This document shows, in pieces, positions 1 through 5,575 of a stretch of DNA of 5,575 nt; position 1 is the stretch's first letter, and the number at the start of each line of letters is the position of its first letter. A program made the position numbers and the translations under genes. Origin of the DNA: Parabacteroides sp. (lineage in GTDB: Bacteria > Bacteroidota > Bacteroidia > Bacteroidales > Tannerellaceae); the NCBI GenBank assembly GCA_019411205.1, contig DXRF01000215.1:1-5575 (forward strand), in the 5' to 3' direction. The notes beneath the pieces were generated by a model. It did not search any database, was not told where the DNA came from, and saw only the letters and a list, made by a program, of their open reading frames with translations.

Positions 1-21
1 TTAATCTCTAATAGTCTCTCT

Positions 22-51
22 CTTTAATTGTCAATTATCAATTGATTAAAG
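22..51 (-). terminator. Weak AT-rich dyad over the gdhA stop codon
   Basis: CTTTAAT (22-28) and ATTAAAG (45-51) are inverted copies flanking the region. A second, mutually exclusive dyad, TCAATT (31-36) and AATTGA (40-45) around a 3-base loop, lies inside. Read on the minus strand the first covers the gdhA stop codon (48-46) and the second starts 1 base after it. The following bases are AG-rich (AAAGAGAGAGAC), with no T tract, so this is not a good intrinsic terminator. It may only protect the mRNA end, or be chance in AT-rich sequence. The true terminator may lie beyond the window. Confidence 0.2.
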
Positions 52-1380
52 AATGCCTTGTGCCATCATCGCTTTGGCTACTTTCATGAAGCCCGCAACG
101 TTTGCACCTTTCACGTAGTTTGTGTAACCGTCGGCTTGCTTGCCGTATTTTACACATTGTTCGTGGATATTCTGCATAATGCTTTTCAACTTGGCATCTA
201 CCTCTTCGCTGCTCCAGCTCAGTTTCTGAGCGTTCTGTGTCATTTCCAGACCGGAAACAGATACACCGCCGGCGTTGGCTGCCTTGCCCGGAGCATACAG
301 GATTTTTGCTTCCAGGAATGCATCGATCGCTTCAGGAGTAGACGGCATGTTAGCACCTTCCGATACAGCGATACAACCGTTGGCAAGCAATGTCTTGGCA
401 TCTTCGCCGTTCAGTTCGTTCTGAGTCGCACTCGGCATTGCGATGTCACATTTTTCTCCCCATGGACGAGCACCTGCCACGTATTTGCAGCCATATTGTT
501 CTGCATATTCACGGATACGACCACGATAGAGGTTCTTCAGTTCCATGATGTAATCCAGCTTAGCACGGTCGATACCGTCCGGATCGTAGATATAACCGTC
601 CGAGTCGGACATTGTCACCACTTTGGCACCGAGGCTGATCAGTTTTTCTACAGTATATTGGGCTACGTTACCTGAACCGGAAACGCAAACGGTCTTTCCT
701 TTGATATCGATACCCTTTGTGTTCAGCATTTCCAGCAGGAAGTAAACATTTCCGTAACCGGTAGCTTCGGGACGAATCAACGAACCGCCGAACTCGCGTC
801 CTTTACCGGTGAATGTTCCCGTGTTTTCCTGAGCCAGCTTTTTATACATTCCGTACATATAGCCGACTTCACGTCCGCCAACACCTATATCACCTGCAGG
901 AACATCTGTGTCCGGGCCGATATGACGCCATAATTCCAGTACGAAAGCCTGGCAGAAACGCATGATTTCGGCGTTTGACTTACCACGCGGGCTGAAATCA
1001 GAGCCTCCTTTGCCACCACCCATCGGAAGGGTTGTCAGTGAATTCTTGAAAGTCTGTTCGAAAGCCAGGAACTTAAGGATCGACTGGTTTACAGAAGCGT
1101 GGAAACGGATACCACCTTTATACGGGCCGATCGCATTGTTATGCTGGATACGATATCCCATGTTGGTTTGGATCTGTCCCTTATCATCCATCCAAGTTAC
1201 ACGGAAGGAGAAAATACGATCGGGGATACAAAGACGTTCGATCAGGTTGCTCTTTTCGAATTCGGGATGTTCGTTGTAAACCTCTTCGATTGTTCCTAAT
1301 ACTTCTGAAACTGCCTGATGATATTCCGGTTCATTCGGAAATCTTCTCTTTAAGTTGTCTAAAACTTCACTTGCCTTCAT
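46..1380 (-). CDS. gdhA: Glutamate dehydrogenase, family I hexameric type, probably NADP(H)-preferring
   Basis: This cytoplasmic enzyme interconverts 2-oxoglutarate plus ammonium and L-glutamate using a nicotinamide cofactor; in gut Bacteroidales it is a main route of ammonium assimilation. The 444-residue length fits the family I hexameric enzymes (E. coli GdhA is 447). The N-terminal substrate domain carries GPYKGGIRFH (Lys88), Lys112, PMGGGKGGSDF (catalytic Lys124) and PAGDIGVGGRE (catalytic Asp164). The dinucleotide domain has GSGNVA at 235-240 and SDSDG at 258-262, followed by a late NAGGVSVSGLEM segment at 369-380. Serines at 236 and 260 match E. coli-like NADP enzymes rather than the Phe and Pro of the NAD-specific Clostridium symbiosum enzyme, so NADP preference is inferred and dual use remains possible. 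The ATG at 1380 gives the expected N-terminus. No Shine-Dalgarno sequence is seen; the leader is A/T-rich. The gene is monocistronic as far as visible, with its own promoter at 1454-1484. Confidence 0.97.
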   Translation of the reverse strand: MKASEVLDNLKRRFPNEPEYHQAVSEVLGTIEEVYNEHPEFEKSNLIERLCIPDRIFSFRVTWMDDKGQIQTNMGYRIQHNNAIGPYKGGIRFHASVNQSILKFLAFEQTFKNSLTTLPMGGGKGGSDFSPRGKSNAEIMRFCQAFVLELWRHIGPDTDVPAGDIGVGGREVGYMYGMYKKLAQENTGTFTGKGREFGGSLIRPEATGYGNVYFLLEMLNTKGIDIKGKTVCVSGSGNVAQYTVEKLISLGAKVVTMSDSDGYIYDPDGIDRAKLDYIMELKNLYRGRIREYAEQYGCKYVAGARPWGEKCDIAMPSATQNELNGEDAKTLLANGCIAVSEGANMPSTPEAIDAFLEAKILYAPGKAANAGGVSVSGLEMTQNAQKLSWSSEEVDAKLKSIMQNIHEQCVKYGKQADGYTNYVKGANVAGFMKVAKAMMAQGIL

Positions 1381-1423
1381 AAGACTGATTTTATTTAGAA
1401 TGTTATATTTATAATATCAATTT

Positions 1424-1446
1424 GTTAACCGGTAGCCGTTTTTAAC
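1424..1446 (-). other. Possible small hairpin at the 5' end of the gdhA leader
   Basis: On the minus strand GTTAA (1446-1442) can pair with TTAAC (1428-1424), and inside it CGG (1438-1436) with CCG (1432-1430) around a CTA loop, with an AAA/G internal loop between. Since transcription should start close to 1448, this would sit at the extreme 5' end of the gdhA mRNA, where a stem could affect stability. The stem is short and could be chance; no riboswitch class was recognised. The rest of the leader, to 1381, is A/T-rich and unstructured by eye. Confidence 0.25.
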
Positions 1447-1453
1447 GACATCG

Positions 1454-1484
1454 CAAAGGTAAGCTAAAATTTTACACAAACAAA
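1454..1484 (-). promoter_or_regulatory. Bacteroides-type (sigma-ABfr) promoter for gdhA
   Basis: Read on the minus strand, TTTG at 1484-1481 is followed after exactly 19 bases by TACCTTTG at 1461-1454. This matches the Bacteroides primary-sigma consensus (-33 TTTG, about 19-21 bases, -7 TAnnTTTG) at every fixed position. Transcription would start near 1446-1451, giving a 5' leader of roughly 65-70 bases before the gdhA ATG at 1380. It sits in the only sizeable gene-free gap of the window, which supports it. No operator for a nitrogen regulator could be recognised. Confidence 0.8.
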
Positions 1485-1506
1485 TATTTGAAAGAAAAAA
1501 TGCATT

Positions 1507-1551
1507 AAAAATATCATTTAGGTATTTTAATCGGGTAAAAGTAACTAAATG
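1507..1551 (-). terminator. Probable intrinsic terminator of the hem/small-membrane-protein unit
   Basis: The structure begins at the base after the stop codon of the 60-residue gene. CATTTAG (1551-1545) pairs with CTAAATG (1521-1515). Further in, two more pairs form past a one-base mismatch, and TTTTA (1540-1536) pairs with TAAAA (1529-1525) around the loop CCCGAT. A T5 tract follows at 1511-1507 and a T6 tract at 1500-1495. The stem is long but AT-rich, with a mismatch and a bulged C, so it is weaker than a GC-rich textbook terminator. Its position between two units and the trailing T tracts make it credible. It has no comparable T tract on the other side, so it should act only on minus-strand transcription. 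Confidence 0.55.
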
Positions 1552-1734
1552 TCATTCATCTCTTCGTCTTCTGCTCTTATAGATAGGAACAAACACAATG
1601 ATTGCTGACGCAACCAGGGCAAAAACAATGTCGAAGGTTATTTTTTCGCTGTATGCAAGCATCATGTAGCAAAGGACACCCCACAAAAGAGTGATACATA
1701 CGGCTTGACTATTTGTAATCTTTCTGCGTGCCAT
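1552..1734 (-). CDS. Small two-membrane-segment protein of unknown function
   Basis: This 60-residue protein matches no family I can name. It begins with a basic stretch (MARRK), then shows two hydrophobic segments at about 11-28 and 33-52, joined by a short polar turn (YSEK), and ends in the basic tail KSRRRRDE. By the positive-inside rule both ends should face the cytoplasm, forming a small inner-membrane hairpin. The ATG at 1734 is only 13 bases after the stop of the upstream DUF2007 gene, and the reading frame fills the gap up to a terminator-like dyad that starts right after its stop. That spacing and the coherent topology are the reasons to treat it as a real gene. Cotranscription with the DUF2007 gene and hemG is inferred. 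A structural or regulatory role in the membrane is possible, but nothing in the sequence decides it. Confidence 0.75.
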   Translation of the reverse strand: MARRKITNSQAVCITLLWGVLCYMMLAYSEKITFDIVFALVASAIIVFVPIYKSRRRRDE

Positions 1735-1747
1735 AGTTTACATTTGT

Positions 1748-2137
1748 TTAGTTGGATGAAACAAGCGAGCCGAAGTAAATGACCAATGCCAGGAATACGG
1801 CTACAAGGATAAAAAGAATGATGATCTGTTTTTCAATAGGAAGATGGCGGAGGAGCGGAACGTGACGTGTCCAACCTGAAACGGCTTGAATCTGTTTGGC
1901 TTCTTCGTCTTCTTTCGGAAATTCGTATCCGTTTGCTTCCAGAATCTCCATTGCACGGGGAACTTCACTTTCAAGCAATTCGATGCGGATGCCACCCATA
2001 TTGGCCGGGTACATGACCTGGCTCGTATATTCGTTTCTCAGGTAACAGTTGATTCCTTCCGATTTCAGGAGGGATTCGATCATCTGTGCTGCTTCCGGTT
2101 CATAGAAACGGGCTATTTCTACTATTTTATCTTCCAT
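1748..2137 (-). CDS. DUF2007 domain protein with C-terminal membrane anchor
   Basis: Residues about 2-72 look like a DUF2007 domain, a small alpha/beta fold described in Pfam as a putative prokaryotic signal-transducing domain. Typical features are an opening strand (KIVEIARFY), a helix (EPEAAQMIESLLKSEGI), a strand (NCYLRN), the segment GGIRIELLES, and a helix ending in EILEANGYEF. A charged linker (PKEDEEAKQ) and an amphipathic stretch follow, then one hydrophobic segment at about 104-124, so the domain is probably tethered on the cytoplasmic face of the inner membrane by its tail. The molecular function of this family is not established. The ATG at 2137 lies 30 bases after the hemG stop, with no promoter match in between, and the next gene starts 13 bases after its stop. 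It is therefore probably part of the hem transcript. The family call rests on pattern recognition, without a profile search. Confidence 0.85.
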   Translation of the reverse strand: MEDKIVEIARFYEPEAAQMIESLLKSEGINCYLRNEYTSQVMYPANMGGIRIELLESEVPRAMEILEANGYEFPKEDEEAKQIQAVSGWTRHVPLLRHLPIEKQIIILFILVAVFLALVIYFGSLVSSN

Positions 2138-2167
2138 ATTAATCTATTGTGTAATGTAAATGATGAT

Positions 2168-3544
2168 TTACCCGTTTGTTAGTTTATTCGCAATTTCTGT
2201 GGCCTGGCGGATACGGTCGGCCATACCGATGCCGCCTTTGATGTTTCCGGCCAGCGTAAGGCCTGGGTAACGCGCCTGCAGTTCGTCGATCGTTTCGAAG
2301 CGGGAGCCGCTACTCTGTTCATATTGCGGAATGGCATGTTTGTGACGGAAGATACGAATCATATCGGGTTCTTTCTCTTCCGGGAATTTCAGCATGGCGT
2401 GGAGTTCGTGCCTGATGAGCGCTTTCAGCTCTTCTTCCGGCCAGGTCGTCAAATCGGCATGCTTTACGCCTCCGATAAAGAACGAGAAGAGAGCGCCCTC
2501 TTCCGGAGCCCGTCCGGTAAAACAAGCGGAGGGGAAAAGAATTCCGAGCACATCTTTTTTCTCACAGGAAGGAACCAGACCACCGAAAGCATCGAAACGT
2601 AATCCGTCGGTGTCGCGGAACCCGACGCTGGCTTGTACGACCGGTGCATAATGCAAGTTGCTGATCCGTTCCATATTTTCTTTCGGAACGAAAGGCAACA
2701 GGGCGGGCAATGCATAGGCACCGATGGTCGTAACGATCCGTTCCGCAATAATGCTCTGTTCGCCGTCGGCAGTCGAATAGGTGGCCATCCATTTGTTTGC
2801 ACAAGGGCGGATTGTGACGCCGTCGGCTGAAAGTGTGATACGGGCCGGGCCGATTGCCCCGGCTATCGCCTCGGTCAGCTTATCCAATCCTCCGGTGGCG
2901 GAAAATACTTTCTTGCTGGCGAGACGGTCGCGATCTGTTTTCGGCAGTTTGGCTTTCGCGATGGTTCCGCGGATGAAGCTTCCGTATTGCTGTTCCAGGT
3001 TGTAGAGTTTCGGGAGCGCATAACGAGTAATGAGCTTCATCGGATCGCCGGCGTAGACACCGGACAGAAACGGATCTACCGCGTAGTGCAGGAACGATTT
3101 ACCCAGACGGCGGACGGCCAACTCACCGACAGACTCATCCGGGTTATTACCTTTTACCCGAAACGGCTCTCCGAGGATACGGAACTTGTCGCCGAGCGTA
3201 AACAAAGGAGTCGTGATTGCACTGAACAGTCCGGACGGGAGAGCCCGAAACCGGTTCCCTTTCCAGATCAGCCGGCGCTTGGATTCTTCTCGGGCAGTCT
3301 CCAGTGTACAGGCAGGGAAGAGAGCTTCGAAAAGCTCGGCGACTTCGGGATAGGAAACTACACCTGTATTGGGGCCACTTTCGTAGACAAAATCCTTTTC
3401 GCGGAATGTATGGATTTGTCCTCCGACGCGATCAGCCTTTTCGAGGATATGAATGTCTTTTCCGGCGCGGGTCAACCAGAAGCCGGTTGTCAATCCGGTC
3501 AGTCCGGCACCGATAATCAAAATATCAGTCTGTTGAGGTTCCAT
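2168..3544 (-). CDS. hemG: Protoporphyrinogen oxidase, FAD-dependent HemY type
   Basis: This enzyme removes six electrons from protoporphyrinogen IX to give protoporphyrin IX, the last step before ferrochelatase inserts iron. Its 458 residues fit the FAD-binding HemY/PPOX family, not the short flavodoxin-like E. coli HemG; databases often label this family hemG. The N-terminus has the FAD-binding fold: GAGLTG at 12-17, the acidic end of the second strand at Glu35, then RVGGQIHTF and ESGPNTG. The C-terminal FAD motif is at 432-445 (AGNIKGGIGMADRI). A stretch near PFLSGVYAGDP is typical of the family. The ATG at 3544 is 4 bases after the hemN stop and puts the FAD motif at the usual distance from the N-terminus. 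HemY-type enzymes are known as oxygen-using, which is notable if the host is an anaerobe. A coproporphyrinogen oxidase role, as in Gram-positive relatives, is less likely because HemN is present. Confidence 0.93.
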   Translation of the reverse strand: MEPQQTDILIIGAGLTGLTTGFWLTRAGKDIHILEKADRVGGQIHTFREKDFVYESGPNTGVVSYPEVAELFEALFPACTLETAREESKRRLIWKGNRFRALPSGLFSAITTPLFTLGDKFRILGEPFRVKGNNPDESVGELAVRRLGKSFLHYAVDPFLSGVYAGDPMKLITRYALPKLYNLEQQYGSFIRGTIAKAKLPKTDRDRLASKKVFSATGGLDKLTEAIAGAIGPARITLSADGVTIRPCANKWMATYSTADGEQSIIAERIVTTIGAYALPALLPFVPKENMERISNLHYAPVVQASVGFRDTDGLRFDAFGGLVPSCEKKDVLGILFPSACFTGRAPEEGALFSFFIGGVKHADLTTWPEEELKALIRHELHAMLKFPEEKEPDMIRIFRHKHAIPQYEQSSGSRFETIDELQARYPGLTLAGNIKGGIGMADRIRQATEIANKLTNG

Positions 3545-3548
3545 TTCG

Positions 3549-4916
3549 TCATACCGGTTTAGAAAATGATTTATTTGTTCCGAGCATCAGCTTGTCCAGC
3601 GAAGCGGCTATATTTCGGACGAAAAGCCTGCCTTCGGGTGTCATCCTGATTTGATTATCGTCGAACTCGATCAATCCGTCCTCTGCAAATTCGCGTAGAC
3701 GCGCTTCGTCATAGGCGGTTGACTGCTTGATGAAGCGGGCGGGGACGGAAAGCTGTTCCGACAGTTCGTTCCAGTCGATCCGGTAGTTGCACATCAGCAT
3801 TTCGATTGCCTCCCGTGTGATCTGTTCCTCCCGGCTCAGGAGGTACCCTTTGGCGACAGGCAAGATGCCGGCTTCGATTTTCTCGATATATTCCATGATG
3901 TCTTTTGTGTTCTGAGCGTAAGCCGTTCCGAGCTGGCTGATCCCGGTCACGCCGAAAGCATAGACCTGGCCGGTTGTGCGGCGCGTGCAATATCCCTGGA
4001 AATTGCGATGTAGCTGTCCGTTCAGCCAAGCTGTGTATAACTCATCGTCTTTGCGGACGAAATGATCCATCCCGATCGGCTGGTAGTCCGCTTCGCATAA
4101 GATGTTGCGGGCCGCTTCGAACATCCGGCTCTTCTCGTCGCCCGAAGGCAGTCCGGTTTTTTCCAATACCTTCTGCCGGGGGAAAGCCCAGGGCACATGC
4201 GCATACGAGAAGGTGACGAGTCGGTCCGGTTTCAGGGAAACGGCTTTTTCGATCGTTTCGGCAAAACTCGCTTCCGTCTGGTGGGGCAAGCCGTAGAGGA
4301 AATCCATGTTGATGCGTACTCCGCATGAGCGCAGGATCGTTACGATTTCTTCCGGTTGCAGTAGCGGGGCTTGCCTGTGTACGGTTTGTAAGACTTGTTT
4401 GTTGAAGTCTTGGAGGCCGATGCTAAACCGGTTGAACCCCGCGGTTGCCAGTTTCTCCCAATCCTGCCCTGTCATCCAGCCAGGGTGACATTCGATTGCT
4501 TTTTCTGGATTTTCAATCAATTCGAATGTATCTAAAACATGTGCGTTCAACTCTTTCAGTTCAAGAGCCGGAAGAAATGTCGGGGTTCCTCCGCCGTAAT
4601 GGATCTGCGAGACTTTACGTTTCTTGTCGAGTAAAGGCAGTATCAGGTCGATCTCTTTATGTAATGCGGCTATATATCGATCTATGATTTCAGGCTTGGG
4701 AGCGGCGTAGGAATTACATCCGCAATAATGGCAGAGGCGTTGGCAGAAAGGGATATGAAAATAGAAGGAAACCGATTCCGGTTGCTGATTGTTTGATTCT
4801 TGGATGGCATCTGTATAATCCCGGCTTGTAAATCCGTCATGAAAATAGTTTGCCGGCGGGTAACTGGTGTACCGGGGAACCGGCACATTATATTTATCTA
4901 AAAGTTCTTGTTTCAT
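3549..4916 (-). CDS. hemN: Oxygen-independent coproporphyrinogen III oxidase (radical SAM)
   Basis: HemN decarboxylates the two propionates of coproporphyrinogen III to make protoporphyrinogen IX without oxygen, using radical SAM chemistry in the cytoplasm. The 455 residues fit true HemN. The marks that separate it from HemW-type paralogues are PRYTSYP at 14-20, the four-cysteine cluster region Cys58, Cys62, Cys65, Cys67 (CX3CX2CXC), GGGTP at 108-112, SIGLQDFN at 165-172, MDFLYGLP at 204-211, GMDHF at 282-286 and RNFQGY at 304-309. A HemN C-terminal domain follows at about 360-430. Residues equivalent to E. coli SAM and substrate contacts appear kept (Glu142, Gln169, Arg181, Asp205, Phe306, Gln307). 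The usual E-(I/V)-DPR motif reads ECHPG here. Its ATG overlaps the permease stop codon by 4 bases, suggesting translational coupling, and hemG follows after 4 bases. Confidence 0.96.
   Translation of the reverse strand: MKQELLDKYNVPVPRYTSYPPANYFHDGFTSRDYTDAIQESNNQQPESVSFYFHIPFCQRLCHYCGCNSYAAPKPEIIDRYIAALHKEIDLILPLLDKKRKVSQIHYGGGTPTFLPALELKELNAHVLDTFELIENPEKAIECHPGWMTGQDWEKLATAGFNRFSIGLQDFNKQVLQTVHRQAPLLQPEEIVTILRSCGVRINMDFLYGLPHQTEASFAETIEKAVSLKPDRLVTFSYAHVPWAFPRQKVLEKTGLPSGDEKSRMFEAARNILCEADYQPIGMDHFVRKDDELYTAWLNGQLHRNFQGYCTRRTTGQVYAFGVTGISQLGTAYAQNTKDIMEYIEKIEAGILPVAKGYLLSREEQITREAIEMLMCNYRIDWNELSEQLSVPARFIKQSTAYDEARLREFAEDGLIEFDDNQIRMTPEGRLFVRNIAASLDKLMLGTNKSFSKPV
4913..4916 (-). other. 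ATGA stop-start overlap coupling the permease and hemN
   Basis: On the minus strand the bases ATGA hold both the hemN start (4916-4914) and the permease stop TGA (4915-4913). This arrangement usually means the downstream gene is translated by ribosomes that finish the upstream one. It supports a single mRNA and roughly matched production of the two proteins. Confidence 0.85.
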
Positions 4917-5575
4917 ATCGTACTTTTTTCTTTTCTGAAAACCGTTACTATATAAATAAGGGACATCAGGGCGATGCTTGCCTCAAAGAAGAAGAGCCCG
5001 TGATAGCCCGTGTGATCAGCAATTTTTCCACTCAGGATGGCCATCAACATGCCGCTGAGATGTGTGATGACTGTCTGGATCGTGAAATCCGTCCCTTCGC
5101 GTCCGGGGCGTACACAGTCCATAGCGGTCGTATAGACCACGATCGTCGCCATTCCGTAGCTACCCCACAGGAGGAAAATCCCGCCGTAGAGCAAGGGTGT
5201 CGTGGGAGGCACGTAGGAGAGTCCGAGGAAATAGAGTGTTGCTATCAAGACAAACACCGCGAACAGGATGCGCGCGCGGAAACGGCCGATCCGGCGTACG
5301 ATCATCCCTCCGGCAAATGAGGAGAGGAATCCGACGAATGTCCCCGCCACTCCGCTCATCACCCCGATCTCCTTCATGTCGTAGCCCAGGTCGACCAGCC
5401 AGGGTTTCAGCATGGCGAGCGTACCGATCAGGCCGGAATAGTAAAGAAAGAGGAAACCGATCTGTTTCCAGATGCTCCGGCGGGCAAAGAAATAGATCAT
5501 ATCAGCCTTTTTGGCCCGTTCGTGTGCCTCCTTCGGCCGGATGCGGATGCCTTTGTTAAAAAAGAGCGGCAAAAG
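4913..5575 (-). CDS. MFS permease, C-terminal half (5' end outside window)
   Basis: The visible 220 residues form the second half of a major facilitator superfamily transporter. A basic cytoplasmic linker (about 6-35, counting from the TTG codon at 5572) is followed by six hydrophobic segments at roughly 36-55, 68-90, 101-120, 125-148, 165-182 and 192-211, which should be helices 7-12. The RRIGRFRAR loop after the second of these resembles the basic inter-helix loop repeated in MFS proteins. The frame stays open through the window edge, so the TTG at 5572 is an internal leucine codon and not a start. SGKIADHTGY and the RPGREGTDFTIQ segment recall the AmpG-like and RhtX/FptX siderophore-transporter branches, but the substrate cannot be read from the sequence. 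The stop overlaps the hemN start (ATGA), linking it to porphyrin synthesis; transport of a porphyrin, siderophore or related compound is inference only. Confidence 0.88.
   Translation of the reverse strand, partial: LLPLFFNKGIRIRPKEAHERAKKADMIYFFARRSIWKQIGFLFLYYSGLIGTLAMLKPWLVDLGYDMKEIGVMSGVAGTFVGFLSSFAGGMIVRRIGRFRARILFAVFVLIATLYFLGLSYVPPTTPLLYGGIFLLWGSYGMATIVVYTTAMDCVRPGREGTDFTIQTVITHLSGMLMAILSGKIADHTGYHGLFFFEASIALMSLIYIVTVFRKEKSTI

Noticed and set aside
58..675. Long plus-strand open frame (205 codons) opposite gdhA
   Set aside because: It lies wholly inside the well-supported gdhA on the other strand, and its translation is rich in Cys, His and Phe with no recognisable domain, as expected for a reverse-strand shadow.
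1381..1551. Riboswitch or small RNA in the gdhA upstream gap
   Set aside because: Beyond the promoter, the terminator-like dyad and a weak stem, the region is A/T-rich without the conserved core of any riboswitch class I can recognise.
1738..1743. Start-stop element (ATGTAA) just upstream of the 60-residue gene
   Set aside because: A minimal uORF could tune translation, but six bases in a 13-base AT-rich spacer are easily chance and nothing else supports it.
2987..3562. Plus-strand open frame (191 codons) opposite hemG
   Set aside because: It overlaps the hemG coding region almost fully, shows no domain or upstream promoter, and comes from codon bias of the minus-strand gene.
4850..5320. 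Plus-strand open frame (156 codons) across the hemN-permease junction
   Set aside because: It covers parts of two clear minus-strand genes and encodes a charged, unstructured-looking sequence without family resemblance.
5570..5572. TTG as a start codon for the permease fragment
   Set aside because: The frame is open up to the window edge and the visible protein is only the second half of an MFS transporter, so this is an internal leucine codon.
1..5575. Mobile element, CRISPR array, defence system or tRNA
   Set aside because: No direct-repeat arrays, terminal inverted repeats, transposase, integrase or tRNA-like folds were seen; the window is compact core metabolism.

Overview
The window looks like a chromosomal segment of a gut-type Bacteroidales bacterium, most likely Parabacteroides or a close relative. 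Three things point there: the protein families present, the lack of Shine-Dalgarno-like sequences before the starts, and a match to the Bacteroides-type promoter (TTTG, 19 bp, TAnnTTTG) in front of the glutamate dehydrogenase gene. The genus is inferred from general protein character and cannot be proved here. All six genes lie on the minus strand, so the window is described from its right end to its left end.

Right part (5575 to 2168): a tightly packed unit of an MFS permease (5' end outside the window), hemN (oxygen-independent coproporphyrinogen III oxidase) and hemG (HemY-type FAD protoporphyrinogen oxidase). The permease and hemN overlap by 4 bases (ATGA), and hemN and hemG are 4 bases apart. 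HemN and HemG catalyse consecutive late steps: coproporphyrinogen III to protoporphyrinogen IX to protoporphyrin IX. The permease is a plausible but unproved partner for uptake or export of a porphyrin or iron-related compound.

Middle (2137 to 1552): two small membrane-protein genes follow in the same direction with gaps of 30 and 13 bases. One is a DUF2007 domain with a C-terminal membrane anchor, the other a 60-residue protein with two membrane segments. They are probably the tail of the same transcript. An AT-rich dyad followed by T tracts begins directly after the last stop codon and is a reasonable terminator.

Left part (1484 to 1): a separate transcription unit for gdhA, a family I hexameric glutamate dehydrogenase that assimilates ammonium. 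It has its own well-matched promoter and a predicted 5' leader of about 70 bases. The window ends 45 bases past its stop codon.

There is no mobile element, CRISPR array, tRNA or rRNA, and no convincing plus-strand gene. The content is mostly core metabolism. The points most worth a second look are the permease-hemN-hemG grouping in a presumed anaerobe, the uncharacterised small membrane-protein pair behind it, and a few residue-level features of HemN and GdhA.
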